Assembly: GCA_903837555.1 (NCBI GenBank)
Contig: CAILUV010000028.1
Coordinates: 18,326 to 82,325 of the forward strand
Length of the DNA stretch: 64,000 nucleotides
DNA from: an uncultured Alphaproteobacteria bacterium
GTDB lineage: Bacteria > Pseudomonadota > Alphaproteobacteria > Micropepsales > Micropepsaceae
Direction: 5' to 3'
Shown here: positions 20,212-30,531 of the stretch, piece by piece
Layout: the number at the start of each line of letters is the position of its first letter
How positions within the stretch are numbered: position 1 is the first letter of the stretch
Made by a program: the position numbers and the translations under genes
Notes under the pieces: generated by a model
Database searches by the model: none
What the model saw: only the letters and a program-made list of their open reading frames with translations
What the model was told of the DNA's origin: nothing

Positions 20212-21714
20212 ATGCAGATTTCCTTTGTCGCGCCCTCGAATATCGCCGCAGGTGCCTGGGTGGTGGGGGCGACCGATGGGTCCGTCCTGCTGCCGGCGGC
20301 GGTGCGCGCCGACAAGGCATCCGGCGGGGCCCTGACCCGCGCCCTGAAATCCTCCAGCTTCACCGGCAAGGCCGGGCAGATGCTGGAAGTGCTGGCGCCC
20401 GCCGGGCTGGCCGCTTCGCGGCTGCTGCTGGTGGGGTTGGGCAAGCCCGAAAGCGTGGACGAAAAGGGGCTGGAGACGCTGGGCGCGCAGATCGTGGCGC
20501 GGCTGTATGCCGGCGGGGAAACTGCGGCCAGCCTGGAAGTCGAACTGCCCAAAGGCTCGAAGGTGAAGAAGCCGGAAGCCGCCGCGCATCTGGTATTCGG
20601 CGCGCGGCTGCGCAGCTATGCCTTCGACAAGTATCGCACCCGCAATCTGGACGAGTATGTGAAGAAGCTGACGACGCTGCGCGTCGTTACGTCGGACACG
20701 ACAGCGGCGAAGAAGGCCTTTGCCGGCCTGTCGGCGGTGGCGGACGGCATTTTTCTCGCCCGCGATCTGGTGAACGAGCCGCCGAACATTCTGCATCCCG
20801 AGGAATTCGCCCGCCGCGCCAAAACGCTACTGACCAAGCTGGGCGTGAAGGTCGAAATCCTCGGCGAAGCCGAGATGAAGAAGCAGGGCTTCGGCGCGCT
20901 TCTGGGTGTGGGCAAGGGCAGCGCGCGCGAAAGCCAGTTAGTGGTGATGCAGTGGCATGGCGCGCCCAAGACGAAGAAGGCCCAGCCCATCGCCTTTGTC
21001 GGCAAGGGCGTGTGTTTCGACTCCGGCGGTCTGTCGCTGAAGCCGGGCGGCGGCATGATGGGCATGAAGGGCGACATGGCGGGCGCGGCCTGCGTCACCG
21101 GCACCATGCTGGCGCTGGCGGCGCGCAAGGCGAAGGTCAATGTCGTGGGCGTGATCGGGCTGGTGGAAAACATGCCCAGCGGCGATGCCACGCGTCCTGA
21201 CGACGTGCTGACGTCACTGTCGGGCCAGACCATCGAAGTGCTGAACACCGATGCCGAAGGCCGCCTGGTGCTGGCCGATGCGCTGACCTACACGCAGCGC
21301 CGCTTCAAGCCGAAATTCGTCATCGATCTGGCGACGCTGACCGGCGCCATCGTGCAGACGCTGGGCTTCGAACATGCCGGCGTCTTTTCCAATGACGATC
21401 AGCTCGTGCAGCGCATCCAGGCGGCGGGCCGCTACACCGGCGAGCGGGTGTGGCAGCTTCCGCTCGATCCCTTCTATGACAAGATGATCCGCTCCAAGAT
21501 CGCCGACATGAAGAATATCGGCGGCGGCAATTCCGGCGCCATCAGCGCCGCCCAGTTCCTGCTGCGCTTCATCGAGAAGACGCCCTGGGCGCATCTGGAT
21601 ATTGCGGGTGTCGCCTGGCAGGACGGCGAGCAGAAGCCGACCATTCCAAGCTGGGGCACCGGCTGGGGCGTCAGGTTGCTGAACCGGATGGTGAAGGAAC
21701 ACTATGAAAACTAG
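20212..21714 (+). CDS. pepA: leucyl aminopeptidase (M17)
   Basis: VGKGVCFDSGGLSLKPGGGMMGMKGDMAGAA...NTDAEGRLVLADALTY. Confidence 0.96.
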   Translation: MQISFVAPSNIAAGAWVVGATDGSVLLPAAVRADKASGGALTRALKSSSFTGKAGQMLEVLAPAGLAASRLLLVGLGKPESVDEKGLETLGAQIVARLYAGGETAASLEVELPKGSKVKKPEAAAHLVFGARLRSYAFDKYRTRNLDEYVKKLTTLRVVTSDTTAAKKAFAGLSAVADGIFLARDLVNEPPNILHPEEFARRAKTLLTKLGVKVEILGEAEMKKQGFGALLGVGKGSARESQLVVMQWHGAPKTKKAQPIAFVGKGVCFDSGGLSLKPGGGMMGMKGDMAGAACVTGTMLALAARKAKVNVVGVIGLVENMPSGDATRPDDVLTSLSGQTIEVLNTDAEGRLVLADALTYTQRRFKPKFVIDLATLTGAIVQTLGFEHAGVFSNDDQLVQRIQAAGRYTGERVWQLPLDPFYDKMIRSKIADMKNIGGGNSGAISAAQFLLRFIEKTPWAHLDIAGVAWQDGEQKPTIPSWGTGWGVRLLNRMVKEHYEN

Positions 21715-21717
21715 TCT

Positions 21718-21787
21718 CCATGGCCGGACTTGATCCGGCCATCCATGCGGAAAGAAAGTTGGATGGACGGATCAAGTCCGGCCATGG
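21718..21787. repeat. intergenic nested palindrome (28-nt arms, 27/28 complementary)
   Basis: ccatggccggacttgatccggccatcca ... tggatggacggatcaagtccggccatgg; left arm also contains GGCCGGA-cttga-TCCGGCC. Confidence 0.9.
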
Positions 21788-21798
21788 TGAGTTGATGA

Positions 21799-22257
21799 AT
21801 GACTGAAACGCTTTTCTATCATCTGGAGCGCCGTTCGCTCGAAGACGTGCTGCCCGGTCTGGTCGGCAAGTCGCTGGAACGTGGTTGGCGGGCGGCGATC
21901 CGCACCGATTCCAGCGAGTGGTCTGACGCGCTCGACACACTGCTGTGGACCTATGACGACCAAAGCTTCCTGCCGCATGCGCAGGTCGGTGACGGCGATG
22001 ATGCCCAGCAGCCGGTGCTGATCACGGTGGAAGAGGGCAATCCCAATTCGGCCCAGATTGTTTTTTATGTCGGCGGCGCCATGCCGTCCGACTGGACGGC
22101 GTTGGGCGATCTGGCACGGGTCGTGTTGCTGTTCGACGGGCGGGACGAAGCCACCCTGGCCCGCGCCCGCGCCGCCTGGAAAGACGCCAAGGCCGGTGGT
22201 CACGATGTGACCTACTGGAAAGAACAACCGAACGGAAAGTTCGAAAAGCAGGGTTGA
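21799..22257 (+). CDS. holC: DNA polymerase III subunit chi
   Basis: MTETLFYHLERRSLEDVLPGLVGKSLERGWRAAIRT...LDTLLWTYDDQSFLPHA; follows pepA. Confidence 0.93.
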   Translation: MTETLFYHLERRSLEDVLPGLVGKSLERGWRAAIRTDSSEWSDALDTLLWTYDDQSFLPHAQVGDGDDAQQPVLITVEEGNPNSAQIVFYVGGAMPSDWTALGDLARVVLLFDGRDEATLARARAAWKDAKAGGHDVTYWKEQPNGKFEKQG

Positions 22258-22261
22258 TAGC

Positions 22262-23056
22262 GTGGGTTATTTCAGTCCGTGGATGATCGGCAGTTTCCTC
22301 ATCAGCCTGGCGATGGCCTGGCACATCATCCGCACCGGCCGTTCGCCCATGTGGCTGATGAGCCTGGCGATGGCGTCGCTGCTCAGCTTTGCGGGCATGG
22401 CCTTGATTAGCTGGCTCGCAACCATCGGCATATGGATCGGCTATCTGTTCGTCGCCGTTATCCCCGACCTGCTCAAATCGGACTCCGCACGGCGCTTCAG
22501 GGCGGGCGTGGTCAAGGTCACTGATCCGGGCCGCGACTATCGCGTCGCCAAGCGCAATGTCGATCTGGTGGGATCGGTGGATTCCAAGCGCGCGCTGGCG
22601 GAAGAGTGCATTCGGGGCGGGCGTTTCGGCGACGCCATTGAACTGTATGAAAGCGCCATGGAGGGGCCGCTGGGCGCGTCCGATCCGGCGCTGCTCAAGG
22701 GTTTGGGCCGGGCGCGGATGCTGTCTGGTGACGGGCCGGGCGCCGAAGCGTCTTTCGTGAAACTGAAGGAAGTCGATCCCGCCGCCTTCGATGCCGATGC
22801 CGAACTGGATTACGCCCGCGCCCTGGCGCTGCAGGGCAAGAATGAAGAAGCAGTGGCGCAATATGAAAAAGTGGTGAGCCGTTATCCGGGCGAGGAAGCC
22901 CGCGCGCGCTTTGGACTTCTATTGGAAAGCATGGGGCAGGCGAGCCGCGCCCAGGCCTTGTTCGCGGAAATCCTCGCCTCGGTGGAAGGCGCGCCATCCT
23001 ATTATCGCAGCCGCCAGCGCGAATGGGTCGCGCTGGCGAAGTCGCACATCAAGTAA
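22262..23056 (+). CDS. tetratricopeptide-repeat membrane protein
   Basis: N-terminal TM segments followed by TPR-like repeats (ALAEECIRGGRFGDAIELYESAM..., ALALQGKNEEAVAQYEKVVSRYPG). Confidence 0.75.
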   Translation: MGYFSPWMIGSFLISLAMAWHIIRTGRSPMWLMSLAMASLLSFAGMALISWLATIGIWIGYLFVAVIPDLLKSDSARRFRAGVVKVTDPGRDYRVAKRNVDLVGSVDSKRALAEECIRGGRFGDAIELYESAMEGPLGASDPALLKGLGRARMLSGDGPGAEASFVKLKEVDPAAFDADAELDYARALALQGKNEEAVAQYEKVVSRYPGEEARARFGLLLESMGQASRAQALFAEILASVEGAPSYYRSRQREWVALAKSHIK

Positions 23057-24317
23057 TCCGTTTGCCGCGCGGCGCCACGGCGTAACAGCACGCGCCGATC
23101 AGGCAGATTGCGCACAGTCCCAGCAGGCCCGCCGTGTTGTTGGCGAATGCGGCGTCCAGCGCCGCGCGCAGGTTGGGCGCGGCAAAGCCGCCCAGATTGC
23201 CGATGGCGTTGATCAGTCCGATGCCACCCGCCAATGCCGCGCCGCTCAGGATTGCGGTCGGCATGGTCCAGAACATCGCCGGTGCCACGATCAGGCCGCT
23301 GGCGGCGATGGTCAGCGCGATCATCGCGACAATGGGCGAACTGGTGAGTGCCGAAACCGCCAGCGCGCAACCCGACAGCGCCAACGCCATGGCGCCAACC
23401 GGGCGGGCATTGCCGCGCGCGTCGCACCAGCGCGGCAATATGGTCACCGCCACCAGCGCTGCCGCCCACGGGATAGCCGAGACCAGTCCGACCTCCAGGC
23501 CGACACTCGTGCCCAGGATGCGCCCGATCTGTGTGGGCAGGAAAAAGGTCAGGCCGTAAAAGCCGGCCTGAATCAGGAAATAGACCAGTGCCAGGAACAG
23601 CACGCGCGGATTGCGCAGCGTCTTCCAAACGCTGGCATGTTCGCGGCTTTCATTGTCTTTCTGCAGTTCAGCCTGCAGCACCGCTTTTTCATCGTCGCTC
23701 AGCCATGTCGCCTTTTGCGGGCCGTCCTTCAGCAGCCACAGCACTGCAATGCCGCCGATCGAAGCGGCCAGGCCTTCGACGATGAACATGATCTGCCAGC
23801 CATGCAGGCCGAACGCGTCATGCGCCACCAACTGTCCCGATATCGGACCGCCAAAGGTCAGTGCCAGTGGCGCGCCGTAAAAGAACATGCCGACCGACCG
23901 CGCCCGCGCCGAGGCCGGATACCAATAGGTGAGGTAATAGATCACGCCGGGAAAGAAACCTGCCTCGGCCATGCCCAGCAGGAAGCGGATGACATAATAA
24001 GATGTGGGGCCCTGCACGAAGGCAGTCGCCGCCGAGATCAGGCCCCAGGTAATCATGATGCGCGCCAGCCAGACCCGCGCGCCGATGCGGTGCAGGATCA
24101 GGTTGGACGGCACTTCCAGCACCGCATAACCGATGAAAAATACGGACGCGCCAAAGGCGAAGGCCGCGGCGCCGATGCCGGCATCGGTTTCCAGGCCCTC
24201 GCGTGCGAAACCCACATTGGCCCGGTCCAGAAATGCCAGCATGTACATCATCAGAAGTGTCGGCATCAGGTTGCGATGCAGCTTGGGTATGATGCTGGAA
24301 AGCTGCGCCTGGGCCAT
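23049..24317 (-). CDS. MFS transporter, ACS-like
   Basis: LHRNLMPTLLMMYMLAFLDRANVGFAREGLETD...FFIGYAVLEVPSNLILHRIGARVWLARIMITWG. Confidence 0.9.
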   Translation of the reverse strand: MAQAQLSSIIPKLHRNLMPTLLMMYMLAFLDRANVGFAREGLETDAGIGAAAFAFGASVFFIGYAVLEVPSNLILHRIGARVWLARIMITWGLISAATAFVQGPTSYYVIRFLLGMAEAGFFPGVIYYLTYWYPASARARSVGMFFYGAPLALTFGGPISGQLVAHDAFGLHGWQIMFIVEGLAASIGGIAVLWLLKDGPQKATWLSDDEKAVLQAELQKDNESREHASVWKTLRNPRVLFLALVYFLIQAGFYGLTFFLPTQIGRILGTSVGLEVGLVSAIPWAAALVAVTILPRWCDARGNARPVGAMALALSGCALAVSALTSSPIVAMIALTIAASGLIVAPAMFWTMPTAILSGAALAGGIGLINAIGNLGGFAAPNLRAALDAAFANNTAGLLGLCAICLIGACCYAVAPRGKRIT

Positions 24318-24379
24318 TGCCGACCGTCCTGTTCTTGTTATGGGCGGCGTCAGTCTAACAACAACGGCGCGCGGCGCGG

Positions 24380-26257
24380 TCAGATATTTTCGGCCTCGTA
24401 GGCTTCGGTGGCGGCCAGCCATGCCTTCTCGGCCGCTTCGAGCTTGCGCACCGCATCGGCGCGCTTCTTGGAGACCGACGCCGCCTTGCCAGGGTCTCTG
24501 CTGAACAGCAGCGGGTCGGACAGGCTCTTGTCCAGCTTGGCGATCTCGTCATTCAGCGCGGCGATCTGGGATTCGGCGGCTGTGACCTTGTCCTTCAGCG
24601 GCTTGAGCTGGATGCGCTTCTCGGCATTGCTGCGGCGGGCTTCTTCCTTGTTGACCTTGGGCGCGGGTTCTTCGACGCGCCGGGTCGGCGCGTTGGTGCC
24701 CGTCAGCAGGAATTTGCGGTAATCGTCCAGGTCGCCTTCGAATGGCGTCACCTTGCCATCGGCCACCAGCAGCAGCCGGTCGGCGGTAGCTTCCACCAGA
24801 CGGCGATCATGGCTGACCAAAATCACCGCGCCGTCGAAATCGTTCAGCGCGGTCAGCAATTCGTTGCGCGCGTCGATGTCCAGATGGTTGGTGGGCTCGT
24901 CGAGAATGAGAAGGTTGGGTTTGTCCAGCGTGGCCAGCGCCAGCATCAGCCGCGCGCGTTCGCCGCCCGACAGCTTGCCGACGGCGGTGTTCTGCTTGTC
25001 CTGGGCAAAGCCGAAGCCGCCAAGCTGGCCGCGCACCTGTTCCAGCGTCAGCTTGGGGCGCATGCGCTGCAGCGTGACGATCGGCGTGACGCTGGTGTCG
25101 AGTTCTTCGGCCTGATGCTGGGCGAAATAGCCGACGACCAGCTTGCGCGCGGGCGTGAATTCGCCGCCCATCGCCTGCAGCTTGCCCGCCAGCAGCTTGG
25201 CCATGGTGGATTTGCCGTTGCCGTTCTTGCCCAACAGCGCGACGCGGTCTGCCGGATCAAAGCGGAAGGACATGTTGGTCAGGATCGGCTTGCCGGCTTC
25301 ATAGCCGACGCTGGCGCGGTCCATGGTGATCAGCGGCGGCGAAGCCGGCGTGGCCTCTGGGATGCGGATCGGCGCGACATGCTCGTCGGGCGGCACGTCC
25401 GTTATCGCCATCTTGGCCAGCGCCTTCATGCGGCTTTGCGCCTGCGCCGCCTTGGCGGCGGACGCCTTGAAGCGGTCCACGAACTTCTGCATGTGGACGC
25501 GGGCCGCTTCCTGCTTTTTCGCGAAGGCCAGGTCGTTGGCGCGGGCCGCGGCGCGGGTGGCCATGAAGGTGTCGTAGCCGCCGGTGTAGAGCTTCAGCTT
25601 GCCGCGCTCCAGATGCAGGATGAATTCGCAGCCCGTGTTCAGCAGGTCGCGGTCATGGCTGACGATCAGGATGGTGCCGCGATATTTCTGGATGAAGTTC
25701 TCCAGCCACAGCACGCCTTCCAGATCGAGATAGTTGGTCGGTTCGTCCAGCAGCAGAAGATCGGGCGCCGAAAACAGGATCACGGCCAGCGCCACGCGCA
25801 TGCGCCAGCCGCCAGAAAACTCCTTGCAGGGGCGAAGCTGGTCCTCGGCGGAAAAACCCAGACCGGCCAGAATTTCTGCGGCGCGCGCCGGCGCGGTATA
25901 GGCGTCGATCGCTTCGAGGCGATGATAGATGTCACCCAGCTTGTGGCCGTCGGTTTCGTGCTCGGCCTGCGCCAGTAGCTCCAGCCGTTCGGGATCGGCT
26001 TCCAGCACGGTGTCGATCAGGCTGGTATCGGTGCCCGGCGCTTCCTGCGCCACCGCGCCGACGCGCCAGGCGTTGGGCCAGCTTACCTCGCCATCGTCGG
26101 GCTGCAGCCGCCCCAGAATGACATTGAACAGGGTGGATTTGCCCGCCCCGTTGCGGCCCACCAGGCCGATGCGGCGGCCCGCGGGCAGGTTGGCGGTTGC
26201 GCCGGACAGGATTTCCCGCCCGGCGATACGCACCACAATGTTATCAATCGCCAGCAT
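24380..26257 (-). CDS. ABC-F family ATP-binding protein
   Basis: Two ATPase domains: GLVGRNGAGKSTLFN / LLGKNGNGKSTMAK, ABC signatures EFSGGWRMRVALA / KLSGGERARLMLA, no TM. Confidence 0.94.
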   Translation of the reverse strand: MLAIDNIVVRIAGREILSGATANLPAGRRIGLVGRNGAGKSTLFNVILGRLQPDDGEVSWPNAWRVGAVAQEAPGTDTSLIDTVLEADPERLELLAQAEHETDGHKLGDIYHRLEAIDAYTAPARAAEILAGLGFSAEDQLRPCKEFSGGWRMRVALAVILFSAPDLLLLDEPTNYLDLEGVLWLENFIQKYRGTILIVSHDRDLLNTGCEFILHLERGKLKLYTGGYDTFMATRAAARANDLAFAKKQEAARVHMQKFVDRFKASAAKAAQAQSRMKALAKMAITDVPPDEHVAPIRIPEATPASPPLITMDRASVGYEAGKPILTNMSFRFDPADRVALLGKNGNGKSTMAKLLAGKLQAMGGEFTPARKLVVGYFAQHQAEELDTSVTPIVTLQRMRPKLTLEQVRGQLGGFGFAQDKQNTAVGKLSGGERARLMLALATLDKPNLLILDEPTNHLDIDARNELLTALNDFDGAVILVSHDRRLVEATADRLLLVADGKVTPFEGDLDDYRKFLLTGTNAPTRRVEEPAPKVNKEEARRSNAEKRIQLKPLKDKVTAAESQIAALNDEIAKLDKSLSDPLLFSRDPGKAASVSKKRADAVRKLEAAEKAWLAATEAYEAENI

Positions 26258-26337
26258 TTGTGGGGCCTTATAACGATGCTTGCCCTAGGCGCAATCACAA
26301 TGCATAACCCCGCCGCTTTAACTTTTTTGGAGTTTCC

Positions 26338-26760
26338 ATGGCTGTCGAGCGCACCCTTTCGATCATCAAGCCGGACGCCACGCGCCGGAACCTGACCGGC
26401 AAGATCATTGCCAAGTTCGAGGAAGCGGGCCTCAAGGTCGTGGCCTCGCGCCGCCTGAAGCTGTCGCAGGCCGACGCCGAAGCGTTTTACGGCGTTCACA
26501 AGGAACGCCCCTTCTTCAAGGACCTGGTCAGCTTCATGATCTCGGGCCCGGTCGTGGTGCAGGTTTTGGAAGGCGAAGGCGCCATCCAGAAGAACCGCGA
26601 CGTGATGGGCGCGACCAACCCGGCCAATGCCGCCCCCGGCACGATCCGCAAGGAATTCGCCGAAAGCATCGAAGCCAATTCGGTGCACGGTTCGGACGCT
26701 CCGGAAACCGCCGCCAACGAAATCAAGTTCTTCTTCCGCGACCTGGATATCGTCGGCTAA
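26338..26760 (+). CDS. ndk: nucleoside diphosphate kinase
   Basis: [34 protein letters not shown]...[16 protein letters not shown]. Confidence 0.97.
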   Translation: MAVERTLSIIKPDATRRNLTGKIIAKFEEAGLKVVASRRLKLSQADAEAFYGVHKERPFFKDLVSFMISGPVVVQVLEGEGAIQKNRDVMGATNPANAAPGTIRKEFAESIEANSVHGSDAPETAANEIKFFFRDLDIVG

Positions 26761-26785
26761 GTCGAGTTTCGACCGGTAACGTGAT

Positions 26786-26815
26786 AAAAGGCTCCCGCAT
26801 CGCGGGAGCCTTTTT
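26786..26815 (+). terminator. Rho-independent terminator downstream of ndk
   Basis: aaaaggctcccgc-atc-gcgggagccttttt hairpin with T-tract. Confidence 0.9.
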
Positions 26816-26818
26816 CGT

Positions 26819-27649
26819 ATGAGCATGGAAGGCAAAACCGTCGTCATCACGGGCGCGACCTCGGGCATCGGTGAAGTCGCTGCCATTCGCCTGGCCCAGC
26901 GCGGCGCGCGGATTGTCTTTACCGCCCGCGACAAGATTCGCGCCGATGACACGCTGGCCAAGCTGCGGGCTGCCAATCCGAACGCCGATCACACGCCCTG
27001 CATGGCCGAGCTGTCGTCGCTGGCCGAGATGAAGCGGGTGGGGACCGAACTGGCGCGCCTGCCGCAGATCGATGTGCTGATCAACAATGCCGGGGCGATG
27101 TTCGGCAAGCGGCATGAGACCGGCGATGGGCTTGAAATGACCTTCGCCCTCAATCACATGGCCTATTTCATCATCACCAACCGCCTGCTGCCCCGACTGA
27201 AGGAGGGCGCGCGGATCGTGACGGTGGCGTCCAACGCCCATCGCGGCGCCAGGCTGGACTTCGGCGATCTGCAATCGCGCAATGGCTATTCCGGTTTTCC
27301 GGTCTACTGCAAATCCAAGCTGGCCAACATCCTGTTCAACCGCGAATTGGCGCGGCGCGCCCCTTTCGGCGTCACTTGCAACGCGCTGCATCCCGGCTTT
27401 GTCGCCACGCGCTTTGGCAACAACAGTGGCGGGATGCTGGGCGGCGTGTTCCGGGCGATCAAACCGATTGGCGCGATCTCACCGGAAGAGGGTGCCCGCA
27501 CCATCGTCTATCTGGCGGGCTCGCCCTCTGTCGCTGGCGTCACGCGCGAATATTTCTATGAGTGCGCCATTGCGATCCCGAGCAAGGAAGCCTTGCGCGA
27601 TAGCGATGCGCTCAAACTTTGGGAAGCGTCCGAGAAAATCGCGTCGTAA
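26819..27649 (+). CDS. short-chain dehydrogenase/reductase (retinol dehydrogenase-like)
   Basis: VVITGATSGIGEVAAIRLAQRG, NNAGAMFGKR, YCKSKLANILF. Confidence 0.9.
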   Translation: MSMEGKTVVITGATSGIGEVAAIRLAQRGARIVFTARDKIRADDTLAKLRAANPNADHTPCMAELSSLAEMKRVGTELARLPQIDVLINNAGAMFGKRHETGDGLEMTFALNHMAYFIITNRLLPRLKEGARIVTVASNAHRGARLDFGDLQSRNGYSGFPVYCKSKLANILFNRELARRAPFGVTCNALHPGFVATRFGNNSGGMLGGVFRAIKPIGAISPEEGARTIVYLAGSPSVAGVTREYFYECAIAIPSKEALRDSDALKLWEASEKIAS

Positions 27650-27653
27650 GCCG

Positions 27654-28244
27654 TTAGGCGAAAACCGCCAGGCCGCTTTGCAATTTGACCTTGCCGCTGG
27701 CCAGCAGCTTGAGGGCTTCGGGATAGAGATTGTGCTCCACCGCCAGCACACGGTCGGCCAGCATCTGCGGCGTGTCGGACGGATGCACCGGCACGCTGGC
27801 TTGGGCGATCACCGGTCCGGCATCCAGTTCCGGCACCACGAAATGCACCGATGCGCCGGACTTGCTCTCTTTGGCTTCGATGACCCGCTCATGCACCTTG
27901 ATGCCCTTGTAGGCGGGCAGCAGGGACGGGTGGATGTTGATCAGCCTGCCTTCCCAGCCGCGCACGAAGCCATCGGACAGGATGCGCATGAAGCCCGCCA
28001 GCACTACCAGCTCGGCATCGGCGGCGCGCAGCACCTGGTCCACTTCGGCATCGAACACCTCGCGGGTTTTTCCGGCATGGGGAACGACGGTGGTGGGGAT
28101 GCCGGCGGCGCGCGCGCGTTCGAGACCCGCCGCGCCGTCGATATTGGAAATCACCAGGATGATTTTGTAACTGCTGTCCGCTGCATCGATCAGCGAGCCC
28201 AGATTGCTGCCGCGGCCGGAAATCAGAACGGCGACGCGCTTCAA
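27654..28244 (-). CDS. purN: phosphoribosylglycinamide formyltransferase
   Basis: VAVLISGRGSNLGSLIDA...LINIHPSLLPAYKGIKVHERVIEAKESKSGASVHFV. Confidence 0.96.
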   Translation of the reverse strand: MKRVAVLISGRGSNLGSLIDAADSSYKIILVISNIDGAAGLERARAAGIPTTVVPHAGKTREVFDAEVDQVLRAADAELVVLAGFMRILSDGFVRGWEGRLINIHPSLLPAYKGIKVHERVIEAKESKSGASVHFVVPELDAGPVIAQASVPVHPSDTPQMLADRVLAVEHNLYPEALKLLASGKVKLQSGLAVFA

Positions 28245-28254
28245 AGCTTCCCCC

Positions 28255-29313
28255 TCAAAGCTTCAAGGCCCCGCGATAGACGGTCTTGGCTTCGCCATCA
28301 CCCTTGATCAGTTTGCCGATCCGCACGCCGCCACCAAAGGCGGCGATCACCGCATCAGCATGGGCTTCGTCGGCCACCGCCACCATGCCGATGCCGCAAT
28401 TGAACGTGCGCAGCATTTCGCTTTCCGCGATGCCTGCTTCCCGGGCCAGCCACTGGAACACCGGCAGAACCGTGATGGCGGACAGATCAACTTCGCCATC
28501 CAGCCCTTCGGGCAGGCATCGGGGCAGATTGTCGGTGATGCCGCCGCCGGTGATATGGGCCAGGCCCTTGACGCCGCCGCTCTGCATCGCGGCCAGCGCG
28601 TCCTTCACGTAAAGCCGCGTCGGGGTGAGCAGGGCTTCGCCGAGCGTCTTGCCCGGCGCGAAGGGGGCATCGGATTCCAGTGTGAGGCCGGACTTTTCCA
28701 CCACCTTGCGCACCAGCGAATAGCCGTTGGAATGCACGCCGCTGGACGGCACGCCGATCAGCACGTCGCCGGGCTTCATGGCCGACAGCTTGGGCAGGAT
28801 GGCATCGCGTTCCACCGCGCCGACCGTGAAACCCGCCAGGTCGAAATCACCCTTGGCATACAGGCCCGGCATCTCGGCGGTCTCGCCGCCGATCAGGGCG
28901 CAGCCGGATTCCTTGCAGGCCCGCGCGATGCCTTCCACCACGGTGGCTGCGGATTCCACGTCCAGCTTGCCGGTGGCGTAATAGTCGAGAAAGAACAGCG
29001 GCTCGGCCCCCTGCACCACGATGTCGTTGACGCACATGGCGACCAGATCCTGGCCGATGCCGTCATAGCGTTTGGTGTCGATGGCCAGCTTCAGCTTGGT
29101 GCCGACGCCGTCGGTGCCGGAGACCAGAATCGGGTCCTTGAACCCGGCGGCCTTCAGGTCGAACAAGCCGCCGAACCCGCCCAGATCGGCATCCGCGCCG
29201 CGCCGCCGGGTCGCCTTGGCGGCCGGGCCGATGCGTGTGACCAGCGCTTCGCCGGCGTCGATATCCACGCCCGCGTCTTTATAAGTCAGGCCTGACTGGT
29301 TTTTGTCCGACAT
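28255..29313 (-). CDS. purM: phosphoribosylformylglycinamidine cyclo-ligase
   Basis: [25 protein letters not shown]...[36 protein letters not shown]. Confidence 0.96.
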   Translation of the reverse strand: MSDKNQSGLTYKDAGVDIDAGEALVTRIGPAAKATRRRGADADLGGFGGLFDLKAAGFKDPILVSGTDGVGTKLKLAIDTKRYDGIGQDLVAMCVNDIVVQGAEPLFFLDYYATGKLDVESAATVVEGIARACKESGCALIGGETAEMPGLYAKGDFDLAGFTVGAVERDAILPKLSAMKPGDVLIGVPSSGVHSNGYSLVRKVVEKSGLTLESDAPFAPGKTLGEALLTPTRLYVKDALAAMQSGGVKGLAHITGGGITDNLPRCLPEGLDGEVDLSAITVLPVFQWLAREAGIAESEMLRTFNCGIGMVAVADEAHADAVIAAFGGGVRIGKLIKGDGEAKTVYRGALKL

Positions 29314-29476
29314 GGCCTTGGGTTTACTGACCCCAGCAGTGACTCGCAAGGCGGCGCGGCATCCTTGCACACAGGGGCGGATGCGGTCCTAATTTTGCCT
29401 GCTTTGGCACGGAGTTAGATGCCTTTCGCCCGCGCAGGTAGGCCAGTATAGTCCCGCCGCATATCGCAGGCGTCCC

Positions 29477-30523
29477 ATGCATCCGCATTTTCGCACTCTC
29501 TTTTCTGCCGCCCTGTTGGCCATGGCGTTCTGGGCTGTTCCAGCGGCGGCGCAGGATGCGCTCTATACGGTGCAGAATGTCCCGGTGGATGCGGGCGGGG
29601 CGTCCTCGACCGAGGCGCTGAACGCCGCCCTCAACCAGGGCCGGGCGCGCGCTTTCCAGATTCTGTTCCGCCGCCTGACCCGCCAGGCCGACTGGGCTCG
29701 CCAGCCGCCGCTGGACTCTGCCGCGCTTTTGCGGCTGAGCCGGGGCTATACCATCGCCAACGAACGCCGCTCGACCACCCGCTACGTCGCGGACGTCACT
29801 TATATGTTCAATCCCAATGCGGTGGGGCAGGCGCTGCGCGCCGCCAACATCGCCTTCGCCCGCACCGCCGCGCGGCCCATTCTGGTGATCCCCATGTCGC
29901 CGGGCGTGGGGCGCGGTCCCTGGGCCAGCGCGCTGACCGCGCCGGGCGTGCAGGGCACCACCGTGCCCTTCACCGTGTCGGGCGCGGACAGTGATGCCGA
30001 ACTGTCAGGCCTGAACTTTGAAACCGCGACCTACAATGATGTCGCCGCCGTGGCGGCGCGCTACAAAGTCACCGAAGTGGCGCTGGTCCAGGCCGTTTAC
30101 GCCAACGGCAAGATGGCGGTGAACATCCGCCGCCTGGGCTTGGGCGAGACGCCCGCCCGCGTCAGCGTCGATGTGCCGATGGTGCAGACTGTCAGCACCA
30201 CATACCCGTCTGCCGCCCAAGCCGCAGTGCGCACCATCGAAGACATGTGGAAGTCGCGCAGCGCGGTGGATTTCAGCCAGCGCGGACGCTTGACGGTGGA
30301 TGTGCGCATCGCCTCGCTGGCGCAGTGGGGCGAACTTCAGAACCAGATCGCCGCGATCAGCACCGTGACCGGCACGACCGTGACGGCGATGACGGTCGGT
30401 TACGCGCGGATCAGCCTCTCCTCTGTGGGCGGCGCCGAGCAACTGCGTGAGGCATTCGCCAACGCAGGTCTTTCCCTCATCAACCGCGGCGGGCAGTGGA
30501 CTCTGGCCCGCGCCGGCCAGTAG
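29477..30523 (+). CDS. DUF2066 domain-containing secreted protein
   Basis: Signal peptide ...PAAAQDALYTVQNVPVDAGGASSTEALNAALNQGRARAFQILFRRLTRQADW; sits between purM and hdaA. Confidence 0.8.
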   Translation: MHPHFRTLFSAALLAMAFWAVPAAAQDALYTVQNVPVDAGGASSTEALNAALNQGRARAFQILFRRLTRQADWARQPPLDSAALLRLSRGYTIANERRSTTRYVADVTYMFNPNAVGQALRAANIAFARTAARPILVIPMSPGVGRGPWASALTAPGVQGTTVPFTVSGADSDAELSGLNFETATYNDVAAVAARYKVTEVALVQAVYANGKMAVNIRRLGLGETPARVSVDVPMVQTVSTTYPSAAQAAVRTIEDMWKSRSAVDFSQRGRLTVDVRIASLAQWGELQNQIAAISTVTGTTVTAMTVGYARISLSSVGGAEQLREAFANAGLSLINRGGQWTLARAGQ

Positions 30524-30531
30524 GGGCCGGG

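Noticed and set aside
21671-21940. 89-aa minus-strand ORF (PWPDLIRPS...MAGSSPAM)
   Set aside because: Translation of the intergenic palindrome; treated as a repeat, not a gene.
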